A DNA stretch of 64,000 nucleotides from Oscheius sp. JU75. Taxonomy: Eukaryota; Nematoda; Chromadorea; Rhabditida; Rhabditidae. Positions 54,427 to 64,000 of this stretch are shown one piece after another. The stretch is from the NCBI GenBank assembly GCA_037178855.1, contig JASJZC010000001.1:1736001-1800000 (forward strand), read 5' to 3'. The notes beneath the pieces were generated by a model. That model searched no databases. It was not told the DNA's origin and worked only from the letters and a program-made list of their open reading frames with translations. The position numbers were made by a program, and so were the translations under genes. Each line of letters starts with the position of its first letter. Positions within the stretch are counted from its first letter, which is position 1.

Positions 54427-54616
54427 TTACCTAACCAAATCTCCTTTCCCTCTTCCCGTATCGTGATGTCTGTAAAGTCCTTCCGAAAAAGCTGGGTTTC
54501 ATGTATTACCCACCCTCCTCCCCCCTCCTTTCCTCCTAATTCTCTAGGTCTAACACCGTTTCCGTGTCCATACTTATATTTATCGTATATTTATTTCACC
54601 CTCATTCTCTGGTGGT

Positions 54617-54710
54617 ACCTATCCTCCCCCATGAAAAGACTTTGCGAGAAACTTCATGTTTAGATAATGTGTCCAAATGAAAGTTTTATGATGGTCAAAT
54701 TCTCGTGGAT
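54617..54710 (+). repeat. TFG 3' region segment, repeated at 55326-55410
   Basis: CCCCCATGAAAAGACTTTGC and the next 65 bases (including GAAACTTCATGTTTAGATAA) recur almost unchanged at 55330-55410 in direct orientation, 710 bp away. Both copies are followed by a GACAGAGAG tract. Confidence 0.85.
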
Positions 54711-54965
54711 AGTGACAAAGAGATAGAGAGACAGAGAGCCAAAGAGACAGCGAACCCAGTTTCTGAATTACTCTGTTGAAAAGTTTCTCCGGAATAAAAA
54801 CTTTGTTTCAACTTCGAATACACGAAAGGCAATAACTCGCTTTCCATTGGAAGTCCACTGACTGGGTTCGTCTACTGGCAAAAAGTCTGTCCCTCCCACG
54901 CTCTCTCATCTAGTAGTTTACTTCCAGATGACAAAGGACTAAGGAGTCGTCTTGGAGTACAGAAG

Positions 54966-55163
54966 ATGAGAGCCCCGAGAAGGAAGCCACCCAAGTCTGG
55001 ACAGCCGGTCGACAGGAAAAAGAAGACGAAGAAGACGTTGACTGGCCAGCAGGAGAACAGGACCATGCGTCACAGGAAGCAGCCAGGGGCTCCGCCTAGA
55101 CAGCTGCGCAACGGAATGCCAAGAAGAAGGTACAGAACCAGGAAGTTGGAAGGACGCCAGTAG
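54966..55163 (+). CDS. Possible very basic small protein, unrecognised
   Basis: A 65-codon frame (MRAPRRKPPKSGQPVDRKKK) is unusually rich in Lys/Arg, with QPGAPPRQLRNGMPRRRYR. It lies between the two copies of the TFG 3' segment. It could be a real small nuclear-type protein, or a captured exon brought in with the duplication. Only its composition sets it apart from background. Confidence 0.25.
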   Translation: MRAPRRKPPKSGQPVDRKKKTKKTLTGQQENRTMRHRKQPGAPPRQLRNGMPRRRYRTRKLEGRQ

Positions 55164-55604
55164 CAATACCACCTGACGACGGACGTCAACAGAAGCCTTC
55201 TTTGCCAGTCAGTGGGGAGGAGAAGAACAACGATTAGGTCCTGCCGCCATGTTCTCCTAAGCAGAAGGCTGCCAAAATCGAGAGACAAGAAAAAGAGAAG
55301 GACCAAGAAGGTTCTATGGTGCAACCTATTCTCCCCCATGAAAAGACTTTGCGAGAAACTTCATGTTTAGATAATGTGTCCAAATGAAAGTTTTATGGTG
55401 GTCACATACTCTTGGGCAATGACAGAGAGTCAGGGACAGAGAAACAACGGCAGATATTCCGAAGTCCCCCATACCTCTTTCTCCCTCCTCCCGAAAAAAC
55501 CCTGCCGTCTCGTCTGAATAGGAGCTTGATTGGACTGACAAGTCGCGCTGGCGCCTAATTAATATCCGAAATTTCGTTTTGTCAGAGAGTAGCCCTCTCA
55601 ACAC

Positions 55605-57303
55605 ATGTTCGTGCTTCTCCTCCTGCCCTTAGCAGTCCACGCATGCAGAAGTTTGCACTCAAAGAGCCACGGTCTCGAGCTGGTAACAAATTTTTCAAGT
55701 TTTATTGATTCGATCAACAGGCATGTTGCAGCCGCTCAGCTTGCCTACCTCCAAATTGTGAATTCTCACCTCTTTGTGACGGTGACTGTACCTGTCGACT
55801 GCTGGTTTCTGCCGATTTGAACTGTGGAGATGGAAATGATCATGAGTGGATGGACCATGCGGCAGCTAAAGGACAACTGTCCTGTCTTCAGCTTAAACTA
55901 CCAAATTCAGGAGCTCCATACCATGTTTCGCTCCAGGGATGGAATCAAAAGTGAGAGACAAAGAGACAGAGACTCTTAATATTTTTCAGCTACACATCTA
56001 TCTTTCTCAAAGGACTCTGCAGTACAAATGTGACCAAGATGACCATTGAAGCTGACCGAATCGAGGGAGAGCTACCAGATTTCGGCCGGTGTTTCCCCTT
56101 CCTGGAATCCTTTGAAATAACGATGAAGTACAAGCAGCCACTCGAGTTGGGAAAGCTACTCTCCAGCGCCAGTAGACTCTATAGTTTGAAGACGACCGGC
56201 GTCGACTTCGAGCTACCAGTCGTGGTAAGGGATGAACTTGACGTGGGTTGATTGAGATTTAGGCACCCAAATATATCGACTCAATAGAATTCTTGCATAT
56301 TGAACATTCTGATTTGAGTGAACTGCCGAAATGGATGGCGACTGCTGGGAAGCTGTGCAGTCTGGTAGTCAAACGTGAGTCCCTGTCACTGTCACTGTCA
56401 TGTTTACAGACACTCGACTGAGCTCAGTCTCTACCGTAACCCAATTGAAATCACTCCGATCCCTTCGACTCTCTCACAACCGTCTGGACGATATTCATCG
56501 ACACGCGTTCAGTAACCCTGATCTTCACGATTTGGATCTCAGTCATAACCAGGTCTCGGCTGCCCGTTTATGGCCAGTAAACTGTATTTTAGATACTCTA
56601 CTTGGCTAGTTTCACCTTTAGTCACTGTCTGAACTTGCGAGTTTTGGACCTGAGTCATAATCCGATCAAGGAACTGCCTTTCAGACCATTCTTGAAGAAT
56701 TCTAGAATGAAGTGGTTGAAACTGTCACATACTGGGATCACGGTAAGGAAATAAACAGAGAGACTGTGACAGTGACAGTACATCCCCGTTTTCAGACCCT
56801 TACCGCTGACCACTTTGTGGGGCTCGTCTCTCTCAAAACGTTGACAGTGACTCATACTCCGCTACAGTCAATTGCTAATTTTGCCTTCCTCCCTCTAAAG
56901 AATCTTCGTTCCCTGGACCTACAGGCCTGCAACTTGACTCGTATTCCCGTGGCTGTCACTCACAATTGTGCTCTGACACAGTAAGTTTTCCAGTTTCTCT
57001 AATGTAGCAACGGTTCCAGTCTCAATCTAGCAGACAATCTTCTTCATCGGAGCAGCTCTCTGCCTCCGGAAGTCTTGGCCCTCCTATCTAGCCTATCCCA
57101 GTTCAGAATTGAAGGCAATCCTTTGACAGAATTCTCTCCAGCTTTGCTATTACTATCAACTGACAATGCGAGACTGTACAGGCAGATGGTATTGACCACT
57201 ACACAGCTTCCTCTCTGGACAGCCGAGCCCTGTACCCCGTACTATTGGCATTTTCATCTTAGGAACAAGTGAGGGTACAAAGAGACGAAGAGGCAAAGAG
57301 GGG

Positions 57304-57343
<40 letters not shown>

Positions 57344-57884
57344 AAGACAGGGAGGCAGGAAGACTGAGAGACAGAGAGGCGCAAAGACAGAGACAGGGAG
57401 TGACAGAGAGAGATAGAGGTATAGAGAGACAATGATCAGAGAGTCAGAGGAACAAAGAGACAGAGAGACAGCGCCTCTTCAGATCTCTCCCTCTTCGTCA
57501 GCTAGTCTCGCCCTGGAACCAAGACAAGATGATCAAGGAGGGCTTGACCCACTGCAGAGAACAGTACGACTGGATGTCCGAACAGATGACCATCTACCGT
57601 GATCTGGAGAGGAGTAGTGGTCTGTCTCTGTCTCTCCCACTCTATACTTTTCTTCAGGCTGCTCCGTGTCGCGACGTCTCCGCTCTTCCATTGAAAGATC
57701 CAATGTCCTTCAATGCCCCAATACTACCGTCGCTCCTCCATCTCCAGCCATACTACCTCGTCCAGTACGTGTCTCTCCAAATCTGCTTCTTATCATCTCG
57801 CTAGCTTCAAATGTTGTCTTCGTCTTCCTTATTGTGGTTATTATTTGTCTGATTTGGTCCAGTGGACGCAGAGGAAAGTACTAA
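55605..57884 (+). CDS. Leucine-rich-repeat type I membrane protein
   Basis: ATG 55605 gives a signal peptide (MFVLLLLPLAVHACRSL). A cysteine-rich stretch follows, read from the exon near 55730-55810. Leucine-rich repeats come next: SLRSLRLSHNRLDDIHRHAF with SNPDLHDLDLSHNQVSA, LRVLDLSHNPIKELPFRPF, LVSLKTLTVTHTPLQSIANF and NLRSLDLQACNLTRIPVAV. A C-terminal flank ends in one membrane span (VFVFLIVVIICLIW) and a short basic tail (SSGRRGKY, TAA 57882-57884). This is an extracellular LRR receptor or adhesion protein with almost no cytoplasmic domain, so it probably works with a partner. I cannot name an orthologue. Several introns (55951-55989; about 56375-56410; 57270-57480) are nearly pure tract of the GAGACAGA or CTGTCA type. 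Confidence 0.8.
55951..55989 (+). repeat. 39-nt LRR gene intron made of GAGACAGA tract
   Basis: The intron reads GTGAGAGACAAAGAGACAGA then GACTCTTAATATTTTTCAG. The donor itself merges into the repeat, so nearly all sequence between the splice signals is the shared filler. Confidence 0.8.
57270..57480 (+). repeat. GA-rich microsatellite in an LRR gene intron
   Basis: After the GTGAGG donor comes GGGGGAGAGAGAGAGAGAGA running for about 35 bases, then degenerate GACAGAGAG, GGAAGACAGGGAGGC and AGAGACAG units up to the acceptor. It is the longest such tract in the window. Confidence 0.85.
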
Positions 57885-58069
57885 TAAACGTTTGATGGAG
57901 AAGTTTTGGCAAGAGACGGGCGAGAGCCTTTCTTTACAAGTCTACCCCCCCTTTTCCCATAATAAAATAGAAATCAGGCGAAATAACAATTTACAGGTCA
58001 TAATCTCGGCCCAACGAACATACAACAAGATACAAAAAAGATTACAGTACTCTATTTCTTCTTGGAAGA

Positions 58070-61000
58070 TCAGTCTTCGTCCTGGTCCACAATCGAGACG
58101 GAGACATCCGAATAGTCGCCGATGTTGAGAAGACGCGCCTCGCTGATGCAATCTGAATGTGATCTTTTTTTTGCGTCTTTTAAAAACGGGTAAAAGGTAG
58201 TTTCTATTTGAGTTAGCGGCAGAGATCCTTGGAAACGCTCCGGTCCTGCAACAATGACTGTTGCGAAGGCTTCATAAGGAGTAGGTCACGTGGATTACTT
58301 TCCAAAGCTGCCCAAGCCTTTCTAGGAACGCCTTCACCAACTTACCTACGAAAGGATGAAAGCCTTGGTTGGCTCGCGGCGGGGATCGATCTTGGGACCC
58401 TTTTAATAGCGCTGGTGCCACCTGCTATTGCGCTATTCTGTCAAAAAGGGAGTAATTATAAAATTCGAAATGTAAGTATCGCAGTTCCATCTGATATACA
58501 AAAGTGGAAGCCAACCTAATATATAACGTTCCGGGACGACCGACGGCGGTGGCCTATTGCTTCGAGTCCACGGCACCTGTACGATCTCGCCTTCTGGTGA
58601 GACGATCAGCTCGCTGTCATTCGCACATGTGGATATCTGAACCCAGACCTTTTACAGACGGAAAGTTCTAGAAACATACCTTCCCGCCGCACTTCTTGAT
58701 CAGCCATTTGAGGTCTTCCGTCGGCGGAGAACAGGCCTCAATAACCAAGATCTCACCCAGACGTTGAAAGAGACTCGATTTGTCTGTTTCTAGCTGTAAA
58801 AAGAGGTTTCTAATTTGAGAAAAAGGATGTACAGTACCGATTTTTGCCATTTGGGATAGACAAATTGACGCGAGCTGACCAGGCGATCTTCTCGTTCACT
58901 GGCCGAGAGCTAAATTTGGCTATTTTTCAGGAAATTCAATGGAAAACTGACCCATTCGGCTGTGACCACAGGAATTCCGAGGACCAGGGCTCGCAGGGTG
59001 GTCAAGGTTCGGTGCCCTTTGCAGCTGACGACACAACGGGTGGCTGAAAATCGTCGGGTCATTTATTCCAATGCCTAGATGGGTCCCGCCACGAAAAGAA
59101 ATCGGTTATGGTAGGGATAACGCCAACGACTCGTTTCCTTGTGCTTTTCTAACCCACCGACTAGACAGTTAGACAGTTATCCTAAACCTACAGTAATCGA
59201 GGCTCTTCTGAACGTTGAGGTTCAGTATTCCTGCCGCGTCGCGTAGAATCATCTCCTCCTCGCGGCTGAATCCCGTAAAGACGACTCCTCTCCTCTGAAG
59301 ACGCGACTCTTTCCGGCTGGTGAACTCGTCCGAGCTGGGCACGTTCTGCAGGCGATTGATGATGGCCGAGGCAGTAGTGACGAGCTGTCTTGGGGCCGTA
59401 ACTGAAAAAAAACTTATCAATCAAATATTTTCTATGCTTATTTTATCTCAAAAACGTTTATTTTACAAGATTCTCACCCACAGTGGTCATTTGCTTTGGT
59501 TTAAGTGTGGCGCCTCTTACCAAAATACCGACTCTTTCCCTACAACTTTGAAGGGCTGTAACTTTGTTTGGAGACCGGAAACCTCTAAATATAATAGCAT
59601 ATACTTACTCGCCTCAAAAAATCTCTACCAAGTGGTTCTTTACGCGTGTTAACTGTTGCTTTTTCTGTTTTTTGTGGCCATGGTGTAGTGGTGACGTGCT
59701 TTTCGGTGTCCAAACATCGTGGGTTCGAATTCGTTCAGCTCTATTTTGGTTCTTATCACTTTCAACTACCTGCTCCTTACGGGAACGAACTTGGGTTGTT
59801 CGGGACATAATCCGTAGTGCCTACAATAAGCCTCACGCCGACGGCTTTCGACAGATAGGTTTACCTCGAGGTGTTCGCAAAACAGGAGAAGAGCCGTCCA
59901 GGGTCTCCGAAATTACTGGCATGCAGACTCGCTGGGAGGCTTTCTGGCTCGGACGTTCCTTCTTCCTGCGGTATTTCGAGTTATTTTTCAGGGTCTAAAT
60001 GGCCAAAAATGAGGCGACAAATTGCCAGAAAATACCCGATGAATCTGTCTTAAGTCCTGTGGGAGAGTCTTGCGCATGTCGTCGATGCCATCGACACGTC
60101 GCTGTCCAACTGCGGCTGGCACACGATTTGTCACATCGCGCAGACCGTTCTCGGCAGATTCTCGCTCTAAAAATTAGAGGATTTGATTGGAGGGCTACAA
60201 GGCGACCTCGATTGGCTGCCAGCTGTTGGACGGCCGTGGAGAAGGGCAGCCGATGAGCCAGTCCAAAAGCACCATGGGAACGTCGTCTCAGGGGCCGATT
60301 CGTGGGTTTGGGGAACTGAAAATCGAGACTTTTGATATAAATTTTTAGGGAAAATAATTGTTTAGCTACTGAAAAAAAACCCGTATATCAACGGAAATTC
60401 AATTTCCTTATTTTATTTGGCAGACTAGGTTGGCTATCCCTAATTAAGTGTTCACTGCAACCTGCTAATTCCTCACCCTTTCCAATACCTTTACTTTTCA
60501 AAACACCTTACACAAAAAGTTTGTCACTCACGTGGATCGAACCTGGGTCGCCTGGTTCGTAGAGGCGCGTCTTACCAATACATCACTTGTGCGCTAAAAC
60601 TTTCAAGGGCTGTAATTTAGTTTCAAGATCGGAAACCCCTAAATATAACTGCATTTTTTATTCAGCTCAATGATCTCTACAAAATGGCACTTTACAAAAA
60701 AGTTAGACTTCGGGCCCCTCGGATCATTACCCCTGCTGCCTACAATCGGCCACAGCCGGATAGACGGACACGCGCGGACAATTTAAAATAAATTATTCAA
60801 GGCTACCTGAACAGTATTGGTCCCAGTCGACCGCACTTTATTCTCGTCTCGTCTTTCCGACAGACTCTGTCGACTTGGACATCGGTCTCCATGACTCAAG
60901 GCTGCTATATCCTCTACAAAATCTCTATTGTTCCCCCAAAGAAATAAAAGTAAGTACCTCTGGCTTCAATCTTGTCGAGCTTCTTCGACAGCTTGTCAAT

Positions 61001-62992
61001 CTTGGCAAGGAGCTGGGTGGCGGACATGGGCGCATCGAAGGTCAGCTCTTCGGACTAAATATGTTATTGAGGGCAAAAAAAGGAGTAAAAACCTCGGAAA
61101 GATTAGCTGATAGTCGTCTCTTGGGCTCGAGATCATCTTCTGGCGTCAGTTCTATTTGTTGGAAAGATTCGACGAGCACTGCCTGGAAGATTTTTTTTTA
61201 GGGGTGGCAAAGGTTCGGGCTTGCCCGATAGGGCCCAGACTTCGTATTTCAGCAAGTTTTAGATCCCATTAAAAGAAGTATTTTGGAATGTCTAATTGCA
61301 TATTTTTCTAGTAAAAAAAATTGTCAAAATCACTACTGTTTTGTCTAAAATGTCAGAATTTTCACTCAGGCCCCGCCCGCTGCCAACCCTGATTTCTGGG
61401 ACAAAAGGCTAAAACAAATCATGTCAAGTTAGAGACGAACATTTAGAAGTACTGAGTGCAAGCCATGAGAATTTGACACCTAACTTGACAGGGACAACAC
61501 AATTATCATGTAGAACGAGGGAACAAAGGTAATAAATATGAACAAGCTGACCGAGATAGATGAAAGTTTAAGTTAAGACGTAGACCAGAGTTGGAGAGGT
61601 TGGAAGCGACAGCTTGGACCTGGTTATCAGAAACATAACACGAAAGATGTGACAGGCGGTTCGATATGGAAAACATCAGTAGACAAGGGCAGTAGAAGGG
61701 TTGGAAGACTTGTGGGACATGTGGAAATGGTCAGAATGACAGAGATAGCAGAACTTTTTGGTAACATTAGTAAGTAGAGGATATGACCTGGACAGATGGA
61801 CATGATAGCACCGGACAGGATAGACCAAACTCATGTTAACGAGACTGTATGAGAGTTTTTGGTTAGACTACGCAAACTGGCATAATGTAAAGCCTCAATT
61901 TCTGTAGTATGACAGTTGGTGAATATTGCAGAAGCCAAAAATGACCCACCTCTTCCTGTTCAGCCACTGACAGTCTTCTGATCGAGTCCACCAGAAATTT
62001 TCCCTCGTAAAGACTGTAATTCTGCTCCGGGACTCGACACTGAGTGAAATAGCAGGCATGTACCCAATGTGGATCGACCAGGAATGGTCTCTTCTCCATG
62101 GAGAGTACGGATTGAAGGGTCTGAACATCAGTATTTCTGAGAAAGTGACCAAAAAACTGACACTTTTTTTACCGCCTCGCGAAAAAATGACATGGGTAGC
62201 GGCAGGCGTCAGTCTTCTCAACACGAAGGCTCCCATCTGGCGCAGTTTTGACTTAACCGTCTTCGCCGACTCTGTACAGCATTGAAAGTCCACGAAAGCG
62301 CAGATTCCTATGAGATTTTACAATTTTTGTAGCGAGAAAGTGTAAAAAAAAACCTCGTAAGATGGAGTTGCTCATACAGGAGCCCGAGAGCTCGTCTTCC
62401 TCGGAGCTCAGCTGATAAATTGCTTCTTTCACATCCTTCTCCAGACGCTGGAACACCTCCTCTGACGAATAATTGACCGCGTCCTCCTGGAAATTCGATT
62501 TTGTGAGGGATTCAATTCCAGCAAATGATAAAAACCCAGGAAATCAAAGTTAAATCCAACTTCGTCGGCTGTCGTGGCCACTTGGTCACTATCCGGCATG
62601 AAATCCAACGAAACTGTGGCCTCGACTACGTCAACTTCCTCTTCTGGCTCTTCTGAACGAACCTGCTCCTCTTCTCGAGGGAAAATATCTGAGTATGGCG
62701 TAATTTCCAGGTCCTGAATTTCTTTTTGGGAGAGAAAGACGTCAGACTGACCGAAAGCTGTGGATATAGCCGCTGAACGCTTATGGAAACATCGTCGATT
62801 GGCGATATATCCAGGTCGGGAAAGTTGTAGGCCGTTGTCATTGCCTAAAACTGGACGGATTGTGAAATTGTACAGTTGCTGAGGGCGGAGCTTCGGAGGG
62901 GGACAATTTCGCAAGATTGTGGATACGGTAATGATCGATTCTTAGGCGATTTCCAGCAATTTTTGGGAAAAGAGTCTTACAAAACTCGGCAT
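58070..62992 (-). CDS. MCPH1: BRCT-domain protein of microcephalin (MCPH1) type
   Basis: ATG 62992 (MPSF, then after an intron AMTTAYNFPDLDISPIDDV) leads to an acidic region. The first BRCT domain reads VDFQCCTESAKTVKSKLRQM, GAFVLRRLTPAATHVIFSRG and RPFLVDPHWVHACYFTQCRV (the conserved Trp). A linker and about 2 kb of repeat-filled intron follow. The C-terminal BRCT pair reads GVVFTGFSREEEMILRDAAG, CVVSCKGHRTLTTLRALVLG with IPVVTAEWVS, then LGEILVIEACSPPTEDLKWL with IKKCGGK, ending DYSDVSVSIVDQDED (TGA 58070-58072). One N-terminal BRCT plus a C-terminal pair is the microcephalin layout, which acts in chromosome condensation and the DNA damage response. TopBP1-like proteins are the alternative. 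Introns hold two SINE-like copies and tRNA-like sequences. Confidence 0.7.
59474..59860. repeat. SINE-like element, copy 2, with tRNA-like sequence inside
   Basis: Shares AAGTGTGGCGCCTCTTACC, CTTTGAAGGGCTGTAACTTT, GGAGACCGGAAACCTCTAAA and CTCAAAAAATCTCTACCAAG with the copies at 40369 and 60523. At 59677-59740 a plus-strand tRNA-like insert follows (TGGTGTAGTGGTGACGTG box A, GGGTTCGAATTC box B). After it comes tail-like sequence GCCTACAATAAGCC, also found in the other copies. It is in an MCPH1 intron. Confidence 0.65.
60523..60785. repeat. SINE-like element, copy 3, with tRNA-derived head
   Basis: On the minus strand the tRNA-like head has GTATTGGTAAGACGC (box A-like), an anticodon arm CGCCT...AGGCG and GGTTCGATCC (box B). 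The body (CAAGGGCTGTAATTTAGTTT, CGGAAACCCCTAAATATAAC, TTCAGCTCAATGATCTCTAC, GTTAGACTTCGGGC, CTGCCTACAATCGGC) matches the other copies. In this orientation the tRNA head is at the 3' end of the body, which is unusual for a SINE. Confidence 0.65.
60800..61860. other. MCPH1 intron sequence, no gene called
   Basis: AT-rich with one short open frame (60875-61201, plus) lacking recognisable features. Some further exon of the MCPH1 linker could be hidden here, but none was clear. Confidence 0.4.
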
Positions 62993-63567
62993 TTCTTCTC
63001 GACACACTTCCTTCGCCACTTTAGATAGCCAAAATACAGTCTCTTAGGTCTTTTCAACGTGCAGGCAGCCTTTTCGCATGAAAAATGGTGTAGAAAACAG
63101 CTGAAATGCTTCCGTCACCCTCGTACCTTATCAAGCGTTCAAAAATTTTGAATTGCCGCGGTTTCGTCGCTGCGCAGGCCCGGTAAACAGCGCGCCTTTT
63201 AGCTGCGTAGCTTTTTCCTCTCTCATCTCAAAGAAAGCACGTTGTCGCTTTTTTTCCTCCCTTTTCTTCTTATTTTGTTGCTGTTGCAAAGTAAGAGTGG
63301 TTTGCCAAAAATTGACCGAAAAAAATACTCAAAAAATGGCTATAAATCGTTTGGGGAGAGAATTTTTCCGATAGGAACTTTGTACGGTATTTTCTCGTGT
63401 TTACTTACATTTAGTGGGTTTCTATTTTTTCTCGAAAAGAATAAGGAGACTTCATAACGAAATAACATCCAAGATTTGCTACAAGTTGGCCTAGAAGGGA
63501 TCCACATGCCTTGGTTTCTCGCCTTTTGTGCGGTTTCCACAACACAAGGAATTCTTTCTTTCAGGCG
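62993..63567. promoter_or_regulatory. Divergent intergenic region MCPH1 / COX4
   Basis: Should hold both promoters. It contains T-rich and A-rich runs. A TTTCAGGCG acceptor-like sequence stands directly before the COX4 ATG, so an upstream untranslated exon or trans-splicing of a leader is likely there. Confidence 0.45.
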
Positions 63568-64000
63568 ATGTTGTCTCGTAACCTGGCCTTGCCCCGCCTG
63601 GCTATCCGCACATTCCAGACCTCTTCTTCCCTGTCTAGTGAGTTTTTCAATATTTTTTTCTGAAAATACGAGCACTCGGAGTCTTTTCCCGCTACCAATT
63701 ACTAATTTGCAGGCGGACACCACATCGAGCACTGGTGGGGACCAGAAAGGGCTGCCGGCCGCGAGCTGGTTGGATACGGAGCCACTGGAGACAACGTGAG
63801 CTTTTTGGACCTAGATTTCCCACATGCTAGGTTTTAGACGTACCAGGACCGTCTTGACTACTGGTACCCGGCTATCCGTTTCCGCAAGGAGGACGGAACC
63901 ATCACCCCGATCAGACAAAAGGAGCAGGGAGACTGGAAGAATCTCTCGGCGGAGGAGAAGAAGCTCCGTACGTAAAAACTTTCTTTCGTAGAAAAATTCG
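63568..64000 (+). CDS. COX4: Cytochrome c oxidase subunit IV (5' part, runs off the window)
   Basis: ATG 63568 (MLSRNLALPRLAIRTFQTSS) is a typical mitochondrial presequence. After an intron comes HHIEHWWGPERAAGRELVGY, then, after another intron, DRLDYWYPAIRFRKEDGTIT and PIRQKEQGDWKNLSAEEKKL. These blocks match nematode COX4 (cox-4), including the W-x-P and GDWK segments. The gene continues beyond position 64000 after a GTACGT donor at about 63969. The product is an inner-membrane subunit of complex IV that contributes to its allosteric control. A TTTCAG just before the ATG suggests a spliced or trans-spliced leader. Confidence 0.92.

Noticed and set aside
57310-57345. Regular repeat with a spacing that could be taken for a CRISPR-like array
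   Set aside because: Simple GA microsatellite in a eukaryotic intron; no unique spacers.
58070-62992. Gene as DNA ligase or TopBP1
   Set aside because: No ligase core or multiple tandem BRCT pairs were seen; one N-terminal BRCT plus a C-terminal pair fits microcephalin better, though not with certainty.

Overview
The window is nuclear DNA of a nematode. Supporting this are a cuticle collagen with a furin-like site and a C-terminal CPCPP signature, two exon-split serpentine chemoreceptor-like genes, many very small introns (about 28-60 nt) ending in TTTCAG, operon-like spacing of co-directional genes, and an intact mariner transposon of maT (DD37D) type. No bacterial or organellar block is present. 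The species cannot be fixed from the sequence.

Layout. 1-2.2 kb: little but low-complexity sequence. 2.2-6.7 kb (minus): mitochondrial ribosomal protein bL33m downstream of VAC14, the scaffold of the PIKfyve/FIG4 complex. 7.2-12.2 kb (plus): IFT57 (che-13), whose largest intron holds a complete GT92 glycosyltransferase gene on the opposite strand. 12.2-28.1 kb: an accessory region. It has small proline/tyrosine-rich proteins that each end in a basic patch and one hydrophobic helix, two separate inverted duplications carrying broken copies of those genes and of parts of their neighbours, two mirror-image EF-1alpha pseudogene fragments, the maT transposon, two chemoreceptor-like genes and one multi-exon gene I cannot name. 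29.0-34.2 kb (plus): NRDE2, a nuclear RNAi and exosome regulator. 34.7-35.8 kb (minus): cuticle collagen. 36.7-38.6 kb (plus): a CCHC zinc-knuckle protein. 38.9-45.8 kb (minus): wolframin preceded at about 150 bp by the bucentaur/CFDP1 chromatin protein. 46.8-51.4 kb (plus): FBXO25/FBXO32 F-box protein. 52.4-54.4 kb (plus): TFG, a COPII-site scaffold. 55.6-57.9 kb (plus): leucine-rich-repeat membrane receptor. 58.1-63.0 kb (minus): BRCT protein of microcephalin type. 63.6 kb to the end (plus): 5' part of cytochrome c oxidase subunit IV.

Two patterns run through the window. First, introns of at least ten unrelated genes are filled with the same degenerate GAGACAGA/CTGTCTCT or CTGTCA-type tract, often starting directly after the splice donor; this looks like introner-type intron birth or homogenisation. 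Second, introns are full of short mobile sequences: two TA-flanked MITEs (one inside a tRNA-like sequence), a tRNA-headed SINE-like family, isolated tRNA-like fragments, and a short AAAGTTGT hairpin family.

Most housekeeping genes were recognised by recalled family resemblance, without a database search. Exon borders were read by eye, so coordinates give the start-codon to stop-codon span including introns. Where a start is uncertain the entry says so.
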